Shown here: piece after piece, positions 7,860-15,641 of the stretch | Position numbering within the stretch: the stretch's first letter is position 1 | Layout of the letters: each line of letters opens with the position of its first letter | Assembly (NCBI GenBank): GCA_021837305.1 | Contig: JAKBGV010000002.1 | Location: forward strand, 1-64,000 | Direction of reading: 5' to 3' | Length of the DNA stretch: 64,000 nucleotides | From: Actinomycetes bacterium | GTDB taxonomy: Bacteria; Actinomycetota; Acidimicrobiia; Acidimicrobiales; RAAP-2 | Notes under the pieces: generated by a model | Told to the model about the DNA's origin: nothing | The model's database searches: none | The model's input: the letters and a program-made list of their open reading frames with translations, nothing else | Position numbers and translations under genes: made by a program

Positions 7860-8246
7860 TCATGCATCGGGAGGCAGGACTACGACGGGGCCGATGCGCA
7901 TCGTTCGGTCCGCCGACTTGCACATGTCGTAGATGGTCAGCGTCGCCGCCGTGACGGCGCTCAGTGCGCGCATGCGTGCCGATGCCTCGCTCGCGCTCCT
8001 AACGCTCGTGGTCACCTCGATGTGATCCTCGCTGACGATGAACTCGACGACGACGTGGCTCACCGGCTCGGGGTCGAGCAATGGCAGGTAGCTCGAGGCG
8101 TCCTTCGCGGCCTGCAACCCGGCGAAACGGGCGGCCCCGAGGACGTCGCCCTTCTTGATGCCGTGGCTCGCCACGGCGCGCGCGGTCTCTGGGCGCATGG
8201 TGATTCGAGCGCGGGCAGCACCGTGAGTGGGCTCGTGCTCGGTCAT
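7860..8246 (-). CDS. MoaC-like protein A (partial active site)
   Basis: MoaC converts 3',8-cyclo-7,8-dihydro-GTP into cyclic pyranopterin monophosphate in molybdenum cofactor synthesis. This 128-aa protein aligns without gaps to MoaC over ITMRPETARAVASHGIKKGD (E. coli K51 region), AARFAGLQAAK and LTIYDMCKSADRTMRIGP (D128 and K131). It has lost other conserved parts: the N-terminal MVDVS segment, the CHP motif (here LLDP, so H77 becomes D), the GVEMEA motif (here SARMRA, so E112 and E114 become R) and the C-terminal KSGGKS. The residues kept are those missing from the second MoaC-like protein at 15642. Start: ATG 8246; a TTG (8330) or GTG further upstream is possible, and the SD is weak. Residue numbers follow E. 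coli MoaC from memory. Confidence 0.8.
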   Translation of the reverse strand: MTEHEPTHGAARARITMRPETARAVASHGIKKGDVLGAARFAGLQAAKDASSYLPLLDPEPVSHVVVEFIVSEDHIEVTTSVRSASEASARMRALSAVTAATLTIYDMCKSADRTMRIGPVVVLPPDA

Positions 8247-8350
8247 GGCCAGGTCCGTCGGATAACAGTCGGGGTGTCTAGCGTCATGGCAACTCCAAGT
8301 AAACCGCACTCCTGCCGGGCATCTCGCCAACCCGCGTCTACGCTCGAGAC

Positions 8351-8872
8351 GTGACGTTGCGCGCGAAGGTCTTGACCGTCTCGGACTCGGCGAGCGCGGG
8401 GGAGCGTGTCGATGGCGCGGGCCCGGCCGTGGTGGGCCGACTCATCGAAGCAGATTACGAGATCGTCGAACAACGGCTCGTGTCCGACGGCGTCGAGGTG
8501 GTGGCGTCGGCACTGCGCGAACTTGCCGTGGGGTTCGCTGGGCTCATCGTGACGACCGGTGGGACCGGGTTCGCGCCCCGAGACCTCACCCCCGAGGCCA
8601 CCGCGTCGGTGATCGAACGTGAGGCTCCCGGCTTCGCGGAAGTGATGCGCGCCACCAGCCCCTTCGGTGCCCTCTCGAGAGGTCGCTGCGGTATCCTTGG
8701 TGAAAGTCTGATCCTCAATACGCCGGGCTCTCCCCGGGCCGCGCTCGAGTGTCTCGAAGCCGTAGCGCCGTTGCTTTCTCATGCGTTGCGACTTCTAGTG
8801 GGCACGAGTGACCCTCATCCGCCAGAGATCGGCGGGACGACGGCGATCTCGTCGATGGGTCCAACGTCTTGA
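8351..8872 (+). CDS. MoaB/Mog family molybdopterin adenylyltransferase
   Basis: A 173-aa protein of the MoaB/MogA fold, which adenylylates molybdopterin before metal insertion by MoeA. It carries the diagnostic LIVTTGGTGFAPRDLTPEAT and the later LNTPGSPRAALECLEAV. Starts at GTG 8351, 104 bp from the divergent MoaC-like gene. The last 58 bp overlap the 3' end of moaD on the other strand, so the tail PEIGGTTAISSMGPTS is encoded antisense to the MoaD C-terminus. In actinobacteria this single-domain protein serves as the Mog-type adenylyltransferase working with MoeA. Confidence 0.9.
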   Translation: MTLRAKVLTVSDSASAGERVDGAGPAVVGRLIEADYEIVEQRLVSDGVEVVASALRELAVGFAGLIVTTGGTGFAPRDLTPEATASVIEREAPGFAEVMRATSPFGALSRGRCGILGESLILNTPGSPRAALECLEAVAPLLSHALRLLVGTSDPHPPEIGGTTAISSMGPTS

Positions 8873-9051
8873 CCTGGTGAGGCCTCCACACCGTTGACCC
8901 AGACTCGACTGATTGCGACGATTTCGGCGAACGGCTTGCCGAACCGAAGGGTCGCCAGAGCGATCACCTCGTCCACCGTCGCGGCGTCGATCTCGGCGCT
9001 GCGCACCCCGGCCGCCTCGCGGGCCGGTCCGAGTAGCAAGAGCCGACTCAC
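8815..9051 (-). CDS. moaD: MoaD, molybdopterin synthase sulfur carrier subunit
   Basis: A 78-aa beta-grasp sulfur carrier that ends in PPISGG; the terminal Gly-Gly is adenylylated and thiocarboxylated to deliver sulfur to MoaE. The N-terminus is VSRLLLLGPAREAAGV (the family has LLFGPLRERLG-like residues), followed by VWVNGVEASPGQDVGPIDEIAVVPP. GTG 9051 overlaps the moaE stop by 4 bp (GTGA), which supports this start over the long track ORF and indicates translational coupling in a moaE-moaD operon. Its 3' end overlaps the convergent mog gene. Confidence 0.9.
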   Translation of the reverse strand: MSRLLLLGPAREAAGVRSAEIDAATVDEVIALATLRFGKPFAEIVAISRVWVNGVEASPGQDVGPIDEIAVVPPISGG

Positions 9052-9518
9052 GGGGCGAGGTCGCCCACGTCGACGATGTCCTCGGTCTGCTCGCTCCAGG
9101 CCGATCCACCTTGCCAGACCTCGCGTTTCCACATGGGGACCGTGTGCTTGACGGCGTCGATGCAGAACTGGGCGGCCTCGAAGGCTTCGCGTCGATGAGG
9201 CGATGAGACCGCGACTACGACCGCGGGTTCACGCACGAGGACCGTACCGATTCGGTGATGGACGGCGATGGCGCGAACCTCGGGCCAGCGTTCACGCGCG
9301 CGCGCCGTCACGGCGCGTATCCGTGATTCGGCGAGGTCGACGTCAGTCTCGTAGTCGAGTTCGATGATCTCGTGCTCGAAGGTCGACGTGGTGCGGGCGG
9401 TGCCACAGAACGTAACGACCGCACCGCAGTCGCGACGGGTGGCCCACGCCACCAGCTCGTCGGGCGCCAACGGCTGGGCCGAGACCGCCACCCACTCGCT
9501 CGCGCCGTCCATCGTCAC
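9048..9518 (-). CDS. moaE: MoaE, molybdopterin synthase catalytic subunit
   Basis: A 156-aa protein that, with MoaD, inserts two sulfurs into cyclic pyranopterin monophosphate. Family signatures visible: GAVVTFCGTAR, VHHRIGTVLVREPAVVVAV, SSPHRREAFEAAQFCIDAVK and VPMWKREVWQGG. The two catalytic lysines correspond to the K in AVKHTVP and in MWKRE. The GTG at 9518 is used by the track; ATG 9512 is an equally good start. It is the upstream gene of the moaE-moaD operon and is divergent from modA. Confidence 0.93.
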   Translation of the reverse strand: MTMDGASEWVAVSAQPLAPDELVAWATRRDCGAVVTFCGTARTTSTFEHEIIELDYETDVDLAESRIRAVTARARERWPEVRAIAVHHRIGTVLVREPAVVVAVSSPHRREAFEAAQFCIDAVKHTVPMWKREVWQGGSAWSEQTEDIVDVGDLAP

Positions 9519-9698
9519 GGTGAAACCCTAGTTTTCGTGGCGTCGCGCCGCGACGCCACCACGGCAACACCGAACTCGTGACGAAACCGCACGTACGGTC
9601 AAAAGTCCAGGAATTAGGTGCAAACGCAATGTTAACGACCTAGTATCGACGCACAACGGAACTCGATGTATCGCGCCGCCGTGTGGTCGAGGGGGGTC

Positions 9699-10592
9699 AT
9701 GAGCAACGTGGGGACCGTTTCGCGACTCGGTGGACGCCGGATACTCGTGCTCGGGGTCCTTAGCGCGTTACTGCTCGCCACAGGCAATCTGGTCAGCGCC
9801 TCGCGTGCGTCGGGAGCGACGGCTCGCTCGGTGGACGTGTTGTACGCGGGATCGCTGCTCAATCTCATGGAGAACCAGATCGGGCCGGCGTTCCACCGTG
9901 CGACCGGTGACAACGTCGTTGGGATCGCCAACGGGTCGACCGCACTCGCCACCGAGATCAAGGGTGGCACCGAGGTCGCCGACGTCTTCGTCAGTGCATC
10001 GCCGAGTGTCAATCGCGTCCTCGAAGGGCCCGCGAACGGCGACTGGGTCTCGTCGTACCGGGTACTCGGTCAGTCGCCCCTCGTGCTCGGCTACAACCCG
10101 GACTCGAGCTTCGCGGCGGCGTTGCGCTCCTCGCCCTGGTACGACGTCGTGGCACGCCCGGGCTTCCTGCTCGGGCGGACCGATCCGGCGGTCGATCCCA
10201 AGGGCGTCCTCGCGGTGACGGCGTTGCGCGAGGCCGCACGTCGCTACCACCGCCCCCGTCTGGCTGCACTGGCGACCTCGACGAGCGACGTCTTCACCGA
10301 GGCGTCCCTCGTCGGTGAACTCGACGCCGGCCAGCTCGACGCCGGCTTCTTCTACACCGTGGAGGCAACCGCCGCCCACTTGCATACCGTCGCACTCGTC
10401 GGCACGCACCTCGCGGCCACCTTCACGGTGGCCATCGTCAATCGGGCCCCGCACTCGAGGGCCGCCCGTGCGTTCGTCGCGTTCCTTTTCGGTCCACGGG
10501 GACGTGCCATCCTGTCGCGCAACGGTGTCATCCCGCCGGGGTCGACACGAGTGGGGGACGTCGTGTCGTCACCGCCCACGACCAGACCGTGA
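9699..10592 (+). CDS. Molybdate/tungstate ABC transporter substrate-binding protein
   Basis: A 297-aa extracytoplasmic solute-binding protein. ATG 9699 has SD GAGGGGGG; the N-terminus GRRILVLGVLSALLLATG is a signal sequence. The mature part begins VDVLYAGSLLNLMENQIGPA and includes NGSTALATEIKGGTEVADVF and FLLGRTDPAVDPKG. These features are closer to the WtpA/TupA (tungstate-type ModA) branch than to E. coli ModA, so either oxyanion may be bound. It overlaps the next gene by 4 bp (GTGA). A TAGTAT hexamer at 9641-9646 is a possible -10 element. Confidence 0.88.
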   Translation: MSNVGTVSRLGGRRILVLGVLSALLLATGNLVSASRASGATARSVDVLYAGSLLNLMENQIGPAFHRATGDNVVGIANGSTALATEIKGGTEVADVFVSASPSVNRVLEGPANGDWVSSYRVLGQSPLVLGYNPDSSFAAALRSSPWYDVVARPGFLLGRTDPAVDPKGVLAVTALREAARRYHRPRLAALATSTSDVFTEASLVGELDAGQLDAGFFYTVEATAAHLHTVALVGTHLAATFTVAIVNRAPHSRAARAFVAFLFGPRGRAILSRNGVIPPGSTRVGDVVSSPPTTRP

Positions 10593-12430
10593 GTGCCCAG
10601 CGCAGCGCCGGTCCACTGCGCTGGCTCGCCGGACTCGTCGTGCTGTACCTCGCGGCGCCAATTGTCGCCTTCGTGGTTCGACTCGTTACCTCGCCGCGTC
10701 GGGGCTTCCACCAGGCGGGGCTCTATCCGGCGCTGTGGACGTCGTTGAGCGGCGCGACTATCTCGCTCGTACTCGTCACGGTCTTCGGCGTGCCACTCGC
10801 CTTCGTGCTCGCTCGCTCGAAGAGCCGGGTGGCCGCCGTCATCGGGATCGTCGTCCAGATTCCCCTCGCGTTACCGCCGCTCATGAGCGGGATCGTGCTC
10901 ATCTACCTGGTCGGTCCCTACACGTTCCTCGGGCGTCTGTTCCATCGCCAGCTCACCAATTCGTCCACTGGCCTGGTAATCGCCATGACCTTCGTGTCAG
11001 CGCCCTTTCTCGTCGTCGCCGCACGCGCCGCATTCGAGTCGCTCGACCCGAACCTGCTCGACGTCGCCGAGACGCTGGGTCACGGTGAACTCTCACGGTT
11101 CCTGCGCGTGGCGGTGCCGGTCGCCGCACCGGGCATCCGAGCGGGCATGGTGCTCGCGTGGCTGCGGGCCTTCGGTGAGTACGGAGCCGTGATTGTGCTG
11201 GCCTATAACCCCACCTCGTTGCCGATCTACACCTATAACCAGTTCAGCGGCGCGGGCCTGTCGCCGACACTCGCGCCCACGGCACTAGCGCTCGTGGTGG
11301 CGTTGGTGGTCGCCGCACTCAGTCGGTTCCACTGGCCACGGGCGCGACAAATTCCCGAAGGCGACGTTCGCGCGCCCGCGGTGGTCAGGTCCGGGCCGAT
11401 CCGCTTCAAGGTCGATCATCAACTGGGGTCGTTCCACCTGCGTCTGCGCTGCGAACGCCCGGTGCATCACCTGGCGGTCCTCGGACCATCCGGGGCGGGC
11501 AAATCAGCGCTGCTGCGCAGTTTGGCCGGGCTTGCTGGGCCCCACGCGGCGCAACTCTGGTGTGGCGACGAATCCATCGGGGAGCAACCTGTCGTGCGGC
11601 GTCGGGTCGGCTACGTCGCCCAAGGATTCTCGCTCTTTCCCCACCTCACCGTCTGGCAGCAGTTGAACTTCGCCCGCGGCGCACAGGCCGATATCGCACG
11701 GTACTGGCTTCATCGACTGGGCCTCGACGGACTGGAGTTTGCCCGACCGGACCAGCTGTCGGGTGGCCAACGCCAACGCGTCGCCCTGGCCCAAGTGCTG
11801 TGCTCCGAACCAGTGGTCCTTCTCTTGGATGAACCGTTCTCGGCCCTCGATGTACCGGTACGACACGAACTTCGTCGTCTCGTGCGCGAGCTCCAGCGTG
11901 AGACGGGCCTTTCGACGGTGCTTGTGACCCACGACCCCGAAGAGGCGGGGTTCCTCTCTGAGGACGTGCTGGTGGTGAGTGCCGGGGCGGCGCTGCAGTT
12001 CGGCGCCAGTCGCGAGGTCTTCACGCACCCTGCGTCACCGGCGGTGGCTCGACTGCTCGGTATAACGAACCTGTTGACCGGTCGGGTCGTCGCGTCGGGG
12101 ATCGAGTGCGGAACGGTCACCATCGACGTGCCGGTCGACGGACTCGCAATGGGTGATGCGGTGTCCTGGAGCGTTCGCCCCGAGCGGGTGACGCTGACCG
12201 CACTGGGTGACGCGAACGCAGTGGCGACGCTCCCTGGCACCATCCGAGACATCGCCTACGTCGGCGTGGCGAGTGACTTCGTCGTGGAGGTCGCGGGCGG
12301 GTTCGAGATCCTCGTGCGCAGCGCGGACTGGTTGGAGTGGTCGGTCGGGGACGTCTGTGGGCTCGTCGTGCGCGCCGAGGACGTCTCGTTGTGGCCGCGC
12401 GGCGACCTCGATGTCGCTCGTCGACCCTGA
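10589..12430 (+). CDS. Fused ModB-ModC molybdate ABC permease/ATPase
   Basis: One 613-aa protein joins the two remaining transporter parts. Residues about 1-245 are a ModB/CysT-type permease with some six helices and the EAA loop (ESLDPNLLDVAETLGHGELSRF). Residues about 265-490 are an ABC ATPase: Walker A GPSGAGKS, signature LSGGQRQR, Walker B VVLLLDEP and the switch His in VLVTHDPEE. Residues about 505-605 form a C-terminal TOBE-like domain. Starts at GTG 10589, coupled to the binding-protein gene. Two copies of the fused protein would make the full transporter, since both domains normally occur as dimers. Confidence 0.93.
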   Translation: MSAQRSAGPLRWLAGLVVLYLAAPIVAFVVRLVTSPRRGFHQAGLYPALWTSLSGATISLVLVTVFGVPLAFVLARSKSRVAAVIGIVVQIPLALPPLMSGIVLIYLVGPYTFLGRLFHRQLTNSSTGLVIAMTFVSAPFLVVAARAAFESLDPNLLDVAETLGHGELSRFLRVAVPVAAPGIRAGMVLAWLRAFGEYGAVIVLAYNPTSLPIYTYNQFSGAGLSPTLAPTALALVVALVVAALSRFHWPRARQIPEGDVRAPAVVRSGPIRFKVDHQLGSFHLRLRCERPVHHLAVLGPSGAGKSALLRSLAGLAGPHAAQLWCGDESIGEQPVVRRRVGYVAQGFSLFPHLTVWQQLNFARGAQADIARYWLHRLGLDGLEFARPDQLSGGQRQRVALAQVLCSEPVVLLLDEPFSALDVPVRHELRRLVRELQRETGLSTVLVTHDPEEAGFLSEDVLVVSAGAALQFGASREVFTHPASPAVARLLGITNLLTGRVVASGIECGTVTIDVPVDGLAMGDAVSWSVRPERVTLTALGDANAVATLPGTIRDIAYVGVASDFVVEVAGGFEILVRSADWLEWSVGDVCGLVVRAEDVSLWPRGDLDVARRP

Positions 12431-12436
12431 TCGAGG

Positions 12437-12838
12437 TCAGTAGGTCGAAGGGATCTCGACCCCGACGTTGGTGGCCTTGACGACGGCGTCGACGACCACA
12501 CCGGGCTCGAGACCCAATTCGTCGGCAGCTTCACGGGTGATCAGTGACACGAAGCGGTGTGGGCCGGCCTGGATGTCGACTTGGGCGACGACCTGGTCCC
12601 GCACGACGCGCGTGACGATGCCCACGAACCGGTTTCGCGCCGACTGGGCGCGGGGCTGATCGGTCGCTGACTCGCCACCGATCGCCACGGCGAGCCGGGC
12701 CAGGTCCGCGCCTTCGAAGTAGCGGCGCCCGTCCGACGCGGTCGTGACGGGGATGCGCCCAGCGCTCGCCCAGCGGCGCAGGGTATCGGCACTCACCCCC
12801 AAGAGCTCCGCGGCTTGGCCCACTCGATACTTGGTCAT
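12437..12838 (-). CDS. HTH-TOBE molybdate-responsive regulator (ModE-like)
   Basis: A 133-aa protein with an N-terminal MerR/excisionase-type helix-turn-helix (KYRVGQAAELLGVSADTLRRW, residues 3-23) and a C-terminal Mop/TOBE domain from about residue 68 (NRFVGIVTRVVRDQVVAQVDI ... ELGLEPGVVVDAVVKATNV). Mop domains bind molybdate or tungstate oligomerically. The gene is convergent with modBC, 6 bp apart, so it is a good candidate for the oxyanion sensor that represses mod or Moco genes. GTG 12844, two codons upstream, is an alternative start. Confidence 0.85.
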   Translation of the reverse strand: MTKYRVGQAAELLGVSADTLRRWASAGRIPVTTASDGRRYFEGADLARLAVAIGGESATDQPRAQSARNRFVGIVTRVVRDQVVAQVDIQAGPHRFVSLITREAADELGLEPGVVVDAVVKATNVGVEIPSTY

Positions 12839-12896
12839 CGCCACAGACTAACGAGGCTTCACGATTGGACGGTGGTGCGTGACGCAGGCGGCGAAC

Positions 12897-13193
12897 TCAG
12901 CCACCCGCCATGGCGCCGATGACGAAGAAGACCTCACGGCCGGTCTCGACGTCACGGGGCAACGGCTCGTCCGGCGTGGCGTGTGAGAGGTCCTGCTCGC
13001 ACGCGAAGAAGCGGATGAAGGGTCGACGCCGCTGGGTGGCGGGGTCGCGGATCGTGCCCACCAAGACGGGGTAGCGGGCTTCGAGCGCGTCGAGCACCGT
13101 CCGTTGGCAGACGGGACCGGTCACCTCGAGCTCAACCTCACCGGAGACGTGGGTGAGGGTTTTCAGGTGGGCTGGCAGGACGACACGGATCAT
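12897..13193 (-). CDS. MoaD/ThiS-like ubiquitin-fold protein ending in Gly-Gly
   Basis: A 98-aa beta-grasp protein: [26 protein letters not shown] at the N-terminus, [12 protein letters not shown] in the helix and [10 protein letters not shown] at the C-terminus. The free Gly-Gly end is the site of adenylation and thiocarboxylation in MoaD and ThiS. ATG 13193 overlaps the stop of the upstream BNR-repeat gene by 4 bp (ATGA), so the track start at 13403 is wrong and the two genes are coupled. A true moaD exists at 8815, so this one probably serves another sulfur-transfer or modifier role; function not established. Confidence 0.8.
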   Translation of the reverse strand: MIRVVLPAHLKTLTHVSGEVELEVTGPVCQRTVLDALEARYPVLVGTIRDPATQRRRPFIRFFACEQDLSHATPDEPLPRDVETGREVFFVIGAMAGG

Positions 13194-14305
13194 GCCAGCG
13201 TCTGTACTTCGACTGACAGCACCGCGGGCAGGTCGTGCACGATCGCGTCCCACGTGTCCCCGCCGTTCGCGGAGGCGTAGACCTGACCGCCGGTGGTGCC
13301 GAAGTAGATGCCGCAGTCCTCGAGGGTGTCCACGGCCATCGCGTCGCGCAGGACGTTCACGTAACAGTCGCGCTGGGGCAGTCCCGCGGTCAGTGGCTCC
13401 CACTCATTGCCACCGGTACGACTGCGGTAGACGCGCAGTCGACCATCGAGGGGGAAGTGCACGGAGTCGCTCGTGATTGGCACGACGTAGATGGTCTCGG
13501 GTTCGTGGGCGTGTACGTCGATCACGAAGCCAAAGTCGGTGGGCAGATCACCGCTCACCTCAAACCATGAGTCACCCGCGTCGTTGCTGCGCATGATGTC
13601 CCAATGCTTCTGCATGTACAGCACGTCGGGACGCGACGGGTGCATGGTGACGTGGTGTACGCAGTGGCCGACCTCGGCGTCGGCGTCGGCGATGCCCTCG
13701 GAGTTGAGACCCCGGTTGATCGGTTTCCAGGTCGCGCCACCGTCGTCGGTGCGAAATGCACCCGCGGCCGAGATCGCCACCACAATCCGAGCGGGGTTAA
13801 CCGGGCTTTGGATGATCGTGTGCAGACACATCCCACCCGCGCCGGGCTGCCACTGTGAGCCCGTCTCGTGCGTGCGCAGTCCCGCGAGTTCGTGCCAGCT
13901 CGCCCCGGCGTCGGTCGTGCGGAAGAGTGCGGCGTCTTCGACACCGGCGAACACCGTGTCGGGATCGGTGAGTGATGGCTCGAGGTGCCAGACGCGGGCG
14001 AACTCCCAGGGATGAGCCGTGCCGTCGTACCACTGGTGGGTGCCCGGCACGCCGTCGTAGGCGAACTGGTTGCCGACCGGCTCCCAGGTCGCGCCGCCGT
14101 CATCCGAGCGCTGGATCAGCTGGCCGAACCAGCCCGTCGACTGAGACGCGAAGATTCGGTTGGGATCGAGCGGCGACCCCTTCAAGTGATAGACCTCCCA
14201 CCCCGCGAAGAGCGGCCCCTCGACGTGCCAGTCCTTGCGCGAACCGTCCGCGGTGAGTATAAAGGCCCCTTTTCGGGTACCGACTAAGATACGCACGCTG
14301 CTCAT
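13190..14305 (-). CDS. BNR/YCF48-type beta-propeller repeat protein
   Basis: A 371-aa protein built of repeated sialidase-type Asp-box blades: [60 protein letters not shown] and [12 protein letters not shown]. The spacing of about 50-60 residues suggests a propeller of six or seven blades. There is no signal peptide, so it seems cytoplasmic, and no sialidase catalytic residues are evident. ATG 14305 has SD GAGGGGG. It is translationally coupled to the following MoaD-like gene; this pairing implies a joint function that is not known to me. Confidence 0.85.
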   Translation of the reverse strand: MSSVRILVGTRKGAFILTADGSRKDWHVEGPLFAGWEVYHLKGSPLDPNRIFASQSTGWFGQLIQRSDDGGATWEPVGNQFAYDGVPGTHQWYDGTAHPWEFARVWHLEPSLTDPDTVFAGVEDAALFRTTDAGASWHELAGLRTHETGSQWQPGAGGMCLHTIIQSPVNPARIVVAISAAGAFRTDDGGATWKPINRGLNSEGIADADAEVGHCVHHVTMHPSRPDVLYMQKHWDIMRSNDAGDSWFEVSGDLPTDFGFVIDVHAHEPETIYVVPITSDSVHFPLDGRLRVYRSRTGGNEWEPLTAGLPQRDCYVNVLRDAMAVDTLEDCGIYFGTTGGQVYASANGGDTWDAIVHDLPAVLSVEVQTLA

Positions 14306-14372
14306 GGACACCCCCTCAACTGCCGAGAACCGCTTGCGTGGCTCACAGTAGCGTGGTCGCCTGAGAGCCCTT

Positions 14373-15509
14373 TCAGCCACCGATCATCGACATCGAGCGG
14401 TGCGGGCGCAGGAATCCCGGTTCGTTGATGGCGTGACCCGGGTACTTGGCCCACACGGCGCGGCGCAGTACGAGCTCGACCTCGGCGTCGTCGCAGCCAC
14501 CTCGCAACAGTTCGCGCAACGCATGCTCGTCATCACCGAAGAGACAGTTACGAATCGAGCCGTCGGGCGTGAGCCGTAGTCGATTGCACGTGCCACAGAA
14601 GGGCTCGGTCACCGTTGAGATGAGCCCGATCTCGCCGACGCCGTCAGCGAAACGGAAGCGTTCGGCCGGTGCGACCCGACCCGGCTCATCAACGGCTTCG
14701 AGTGGCCAGGCGGCGTTCAGCACGTCGTACACCTCGCGTCCCGGCACGATCCGATCGCGGTCCCAATCACCGGGCGCGTCAAGGGGCATGAACTCGATGA
14801 AGCGCACGATGCGACCGGTCGTTCGCGCGAAGCGTGCGAAGTCGAGGATCTCGTCGTCGTTGATGCCACGAAGGAGCACCACGTTCACCTTGAGCGGTGC
14901 GAGCCCGGCCGCCTCGGCGACCTCCATGGCGTCGAGCACGGTCGCGAGGTCACCGCGACGCCGGATGGAGGCGAAGCGGTCGGCTCGAAGCGAGTCACAG
15001 CTGATGTTCACGCGGGTGAGCCCAGCGGCCTTCAAGGGTGCCGCGAGTGGCGCGAGTCGCGTGGCGTTGGTGGTCATGGCGATGTCCGCGAACCCGACGG
15101 CGCTGAGCCGAGCGATGAGGTCGACGACACCTCGGCGCACGAGCGGCTCTCCGCCCGTGAGTCGGATGGCGGTGACGCCGAGGTCGTGTGCGATCCGCGC
15201 GATTCGCTCGAGTTCCTCGAAGCTGAGCAGCTGTTCACGAGGCTGGAATGTCATGTCCTCGTCCATACAGTAAGTGCAGCGCAGGTTGCAACGGTCGGTG
15301 ATCGAGATGCGTAGGTCGCTGTGAACCCGACCGTATTGATCGACGAGGCCCCCCGTTGTCGGCATGTACGCCGGGGAACGCCCGTCGTCAGCGTTGGTGT
15401 AGTGAGCCTTGACCGAAAGGGCGACGGGCGTCGACCTCGCCCGGGACCCCGCGACGTCGATGGCACCGTGCGCACTCGCGCTTCGAGCAGCAGCCTCGTG
15501 GTCGCTCAT
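14373..15509 (-). CDS. moaA: MoaA, GTP 3',8-cyclase
   Basis: A radical-SAM enzyme catalysing the first step of molybdenum cofactor synthesis. The N-terminal cluster motif is [11 protein letters not shown] (CxxxCxxC), the second [4Fe-4S] site is [14 protein letters not shown] with a third Cys in IRNCLFG, and the protein ends in SMSMIGG, the conserved Gly-Gly tail that enters the active site. [10 protein letters not shown] is the GGEP motif. The 378-aa form from ATG 15509 has about 50 extra N-terminal residues; ATG 15365 ([14 protein letters not shown]) would give the usual length of 330. It is divergent from the MoaC-like gene at 15642. Confidence 0.95.
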   Translation of the reverse strand: MSDHEAAARSASAHGAIDVAGSRARSTPVALSVKAHYTNADDGRSPAYMPTTGGLVDQYGRVHSDLRISITDRCNLRCTYCMDEDMTFQPREQLLSFEELERIARIAHDLGVTAIRLTGGEPLVRRGVVDLIARLSAVGFADIAMTTNATRLAPLAAPLKAAGLTRVNISCDSLRADRFASIRRRGDLATVLDAMEVAEAAGLAPLKVNVVLLRGINDDEILDFARFARTTGRIVRFIEFMPLDAPGDWDRDRIVPGREVYDVLNAAWPLEAVDEPGRVAPAERFRFADGVGEIGLISTVTEPFCGTCNRLRLTPDGSIRNCLFGDDEHALRELLRGGCDDAEVELVLRRAVWAKYPGHAINEPGFLRPHRSMSMIGG

Positions 15510-15641
15510 GCCCTGAGCCTAACGAGACGCCCCGCGAACGGTCACGCGACAGTCGTCGTGTTCCTGCCGTGAGACGCAGTGTCATCGCGCGCTACCATGC
15601 CCCCACAGTTCTAGAACGGTGGGCCGGCGACGGAGGTATCG

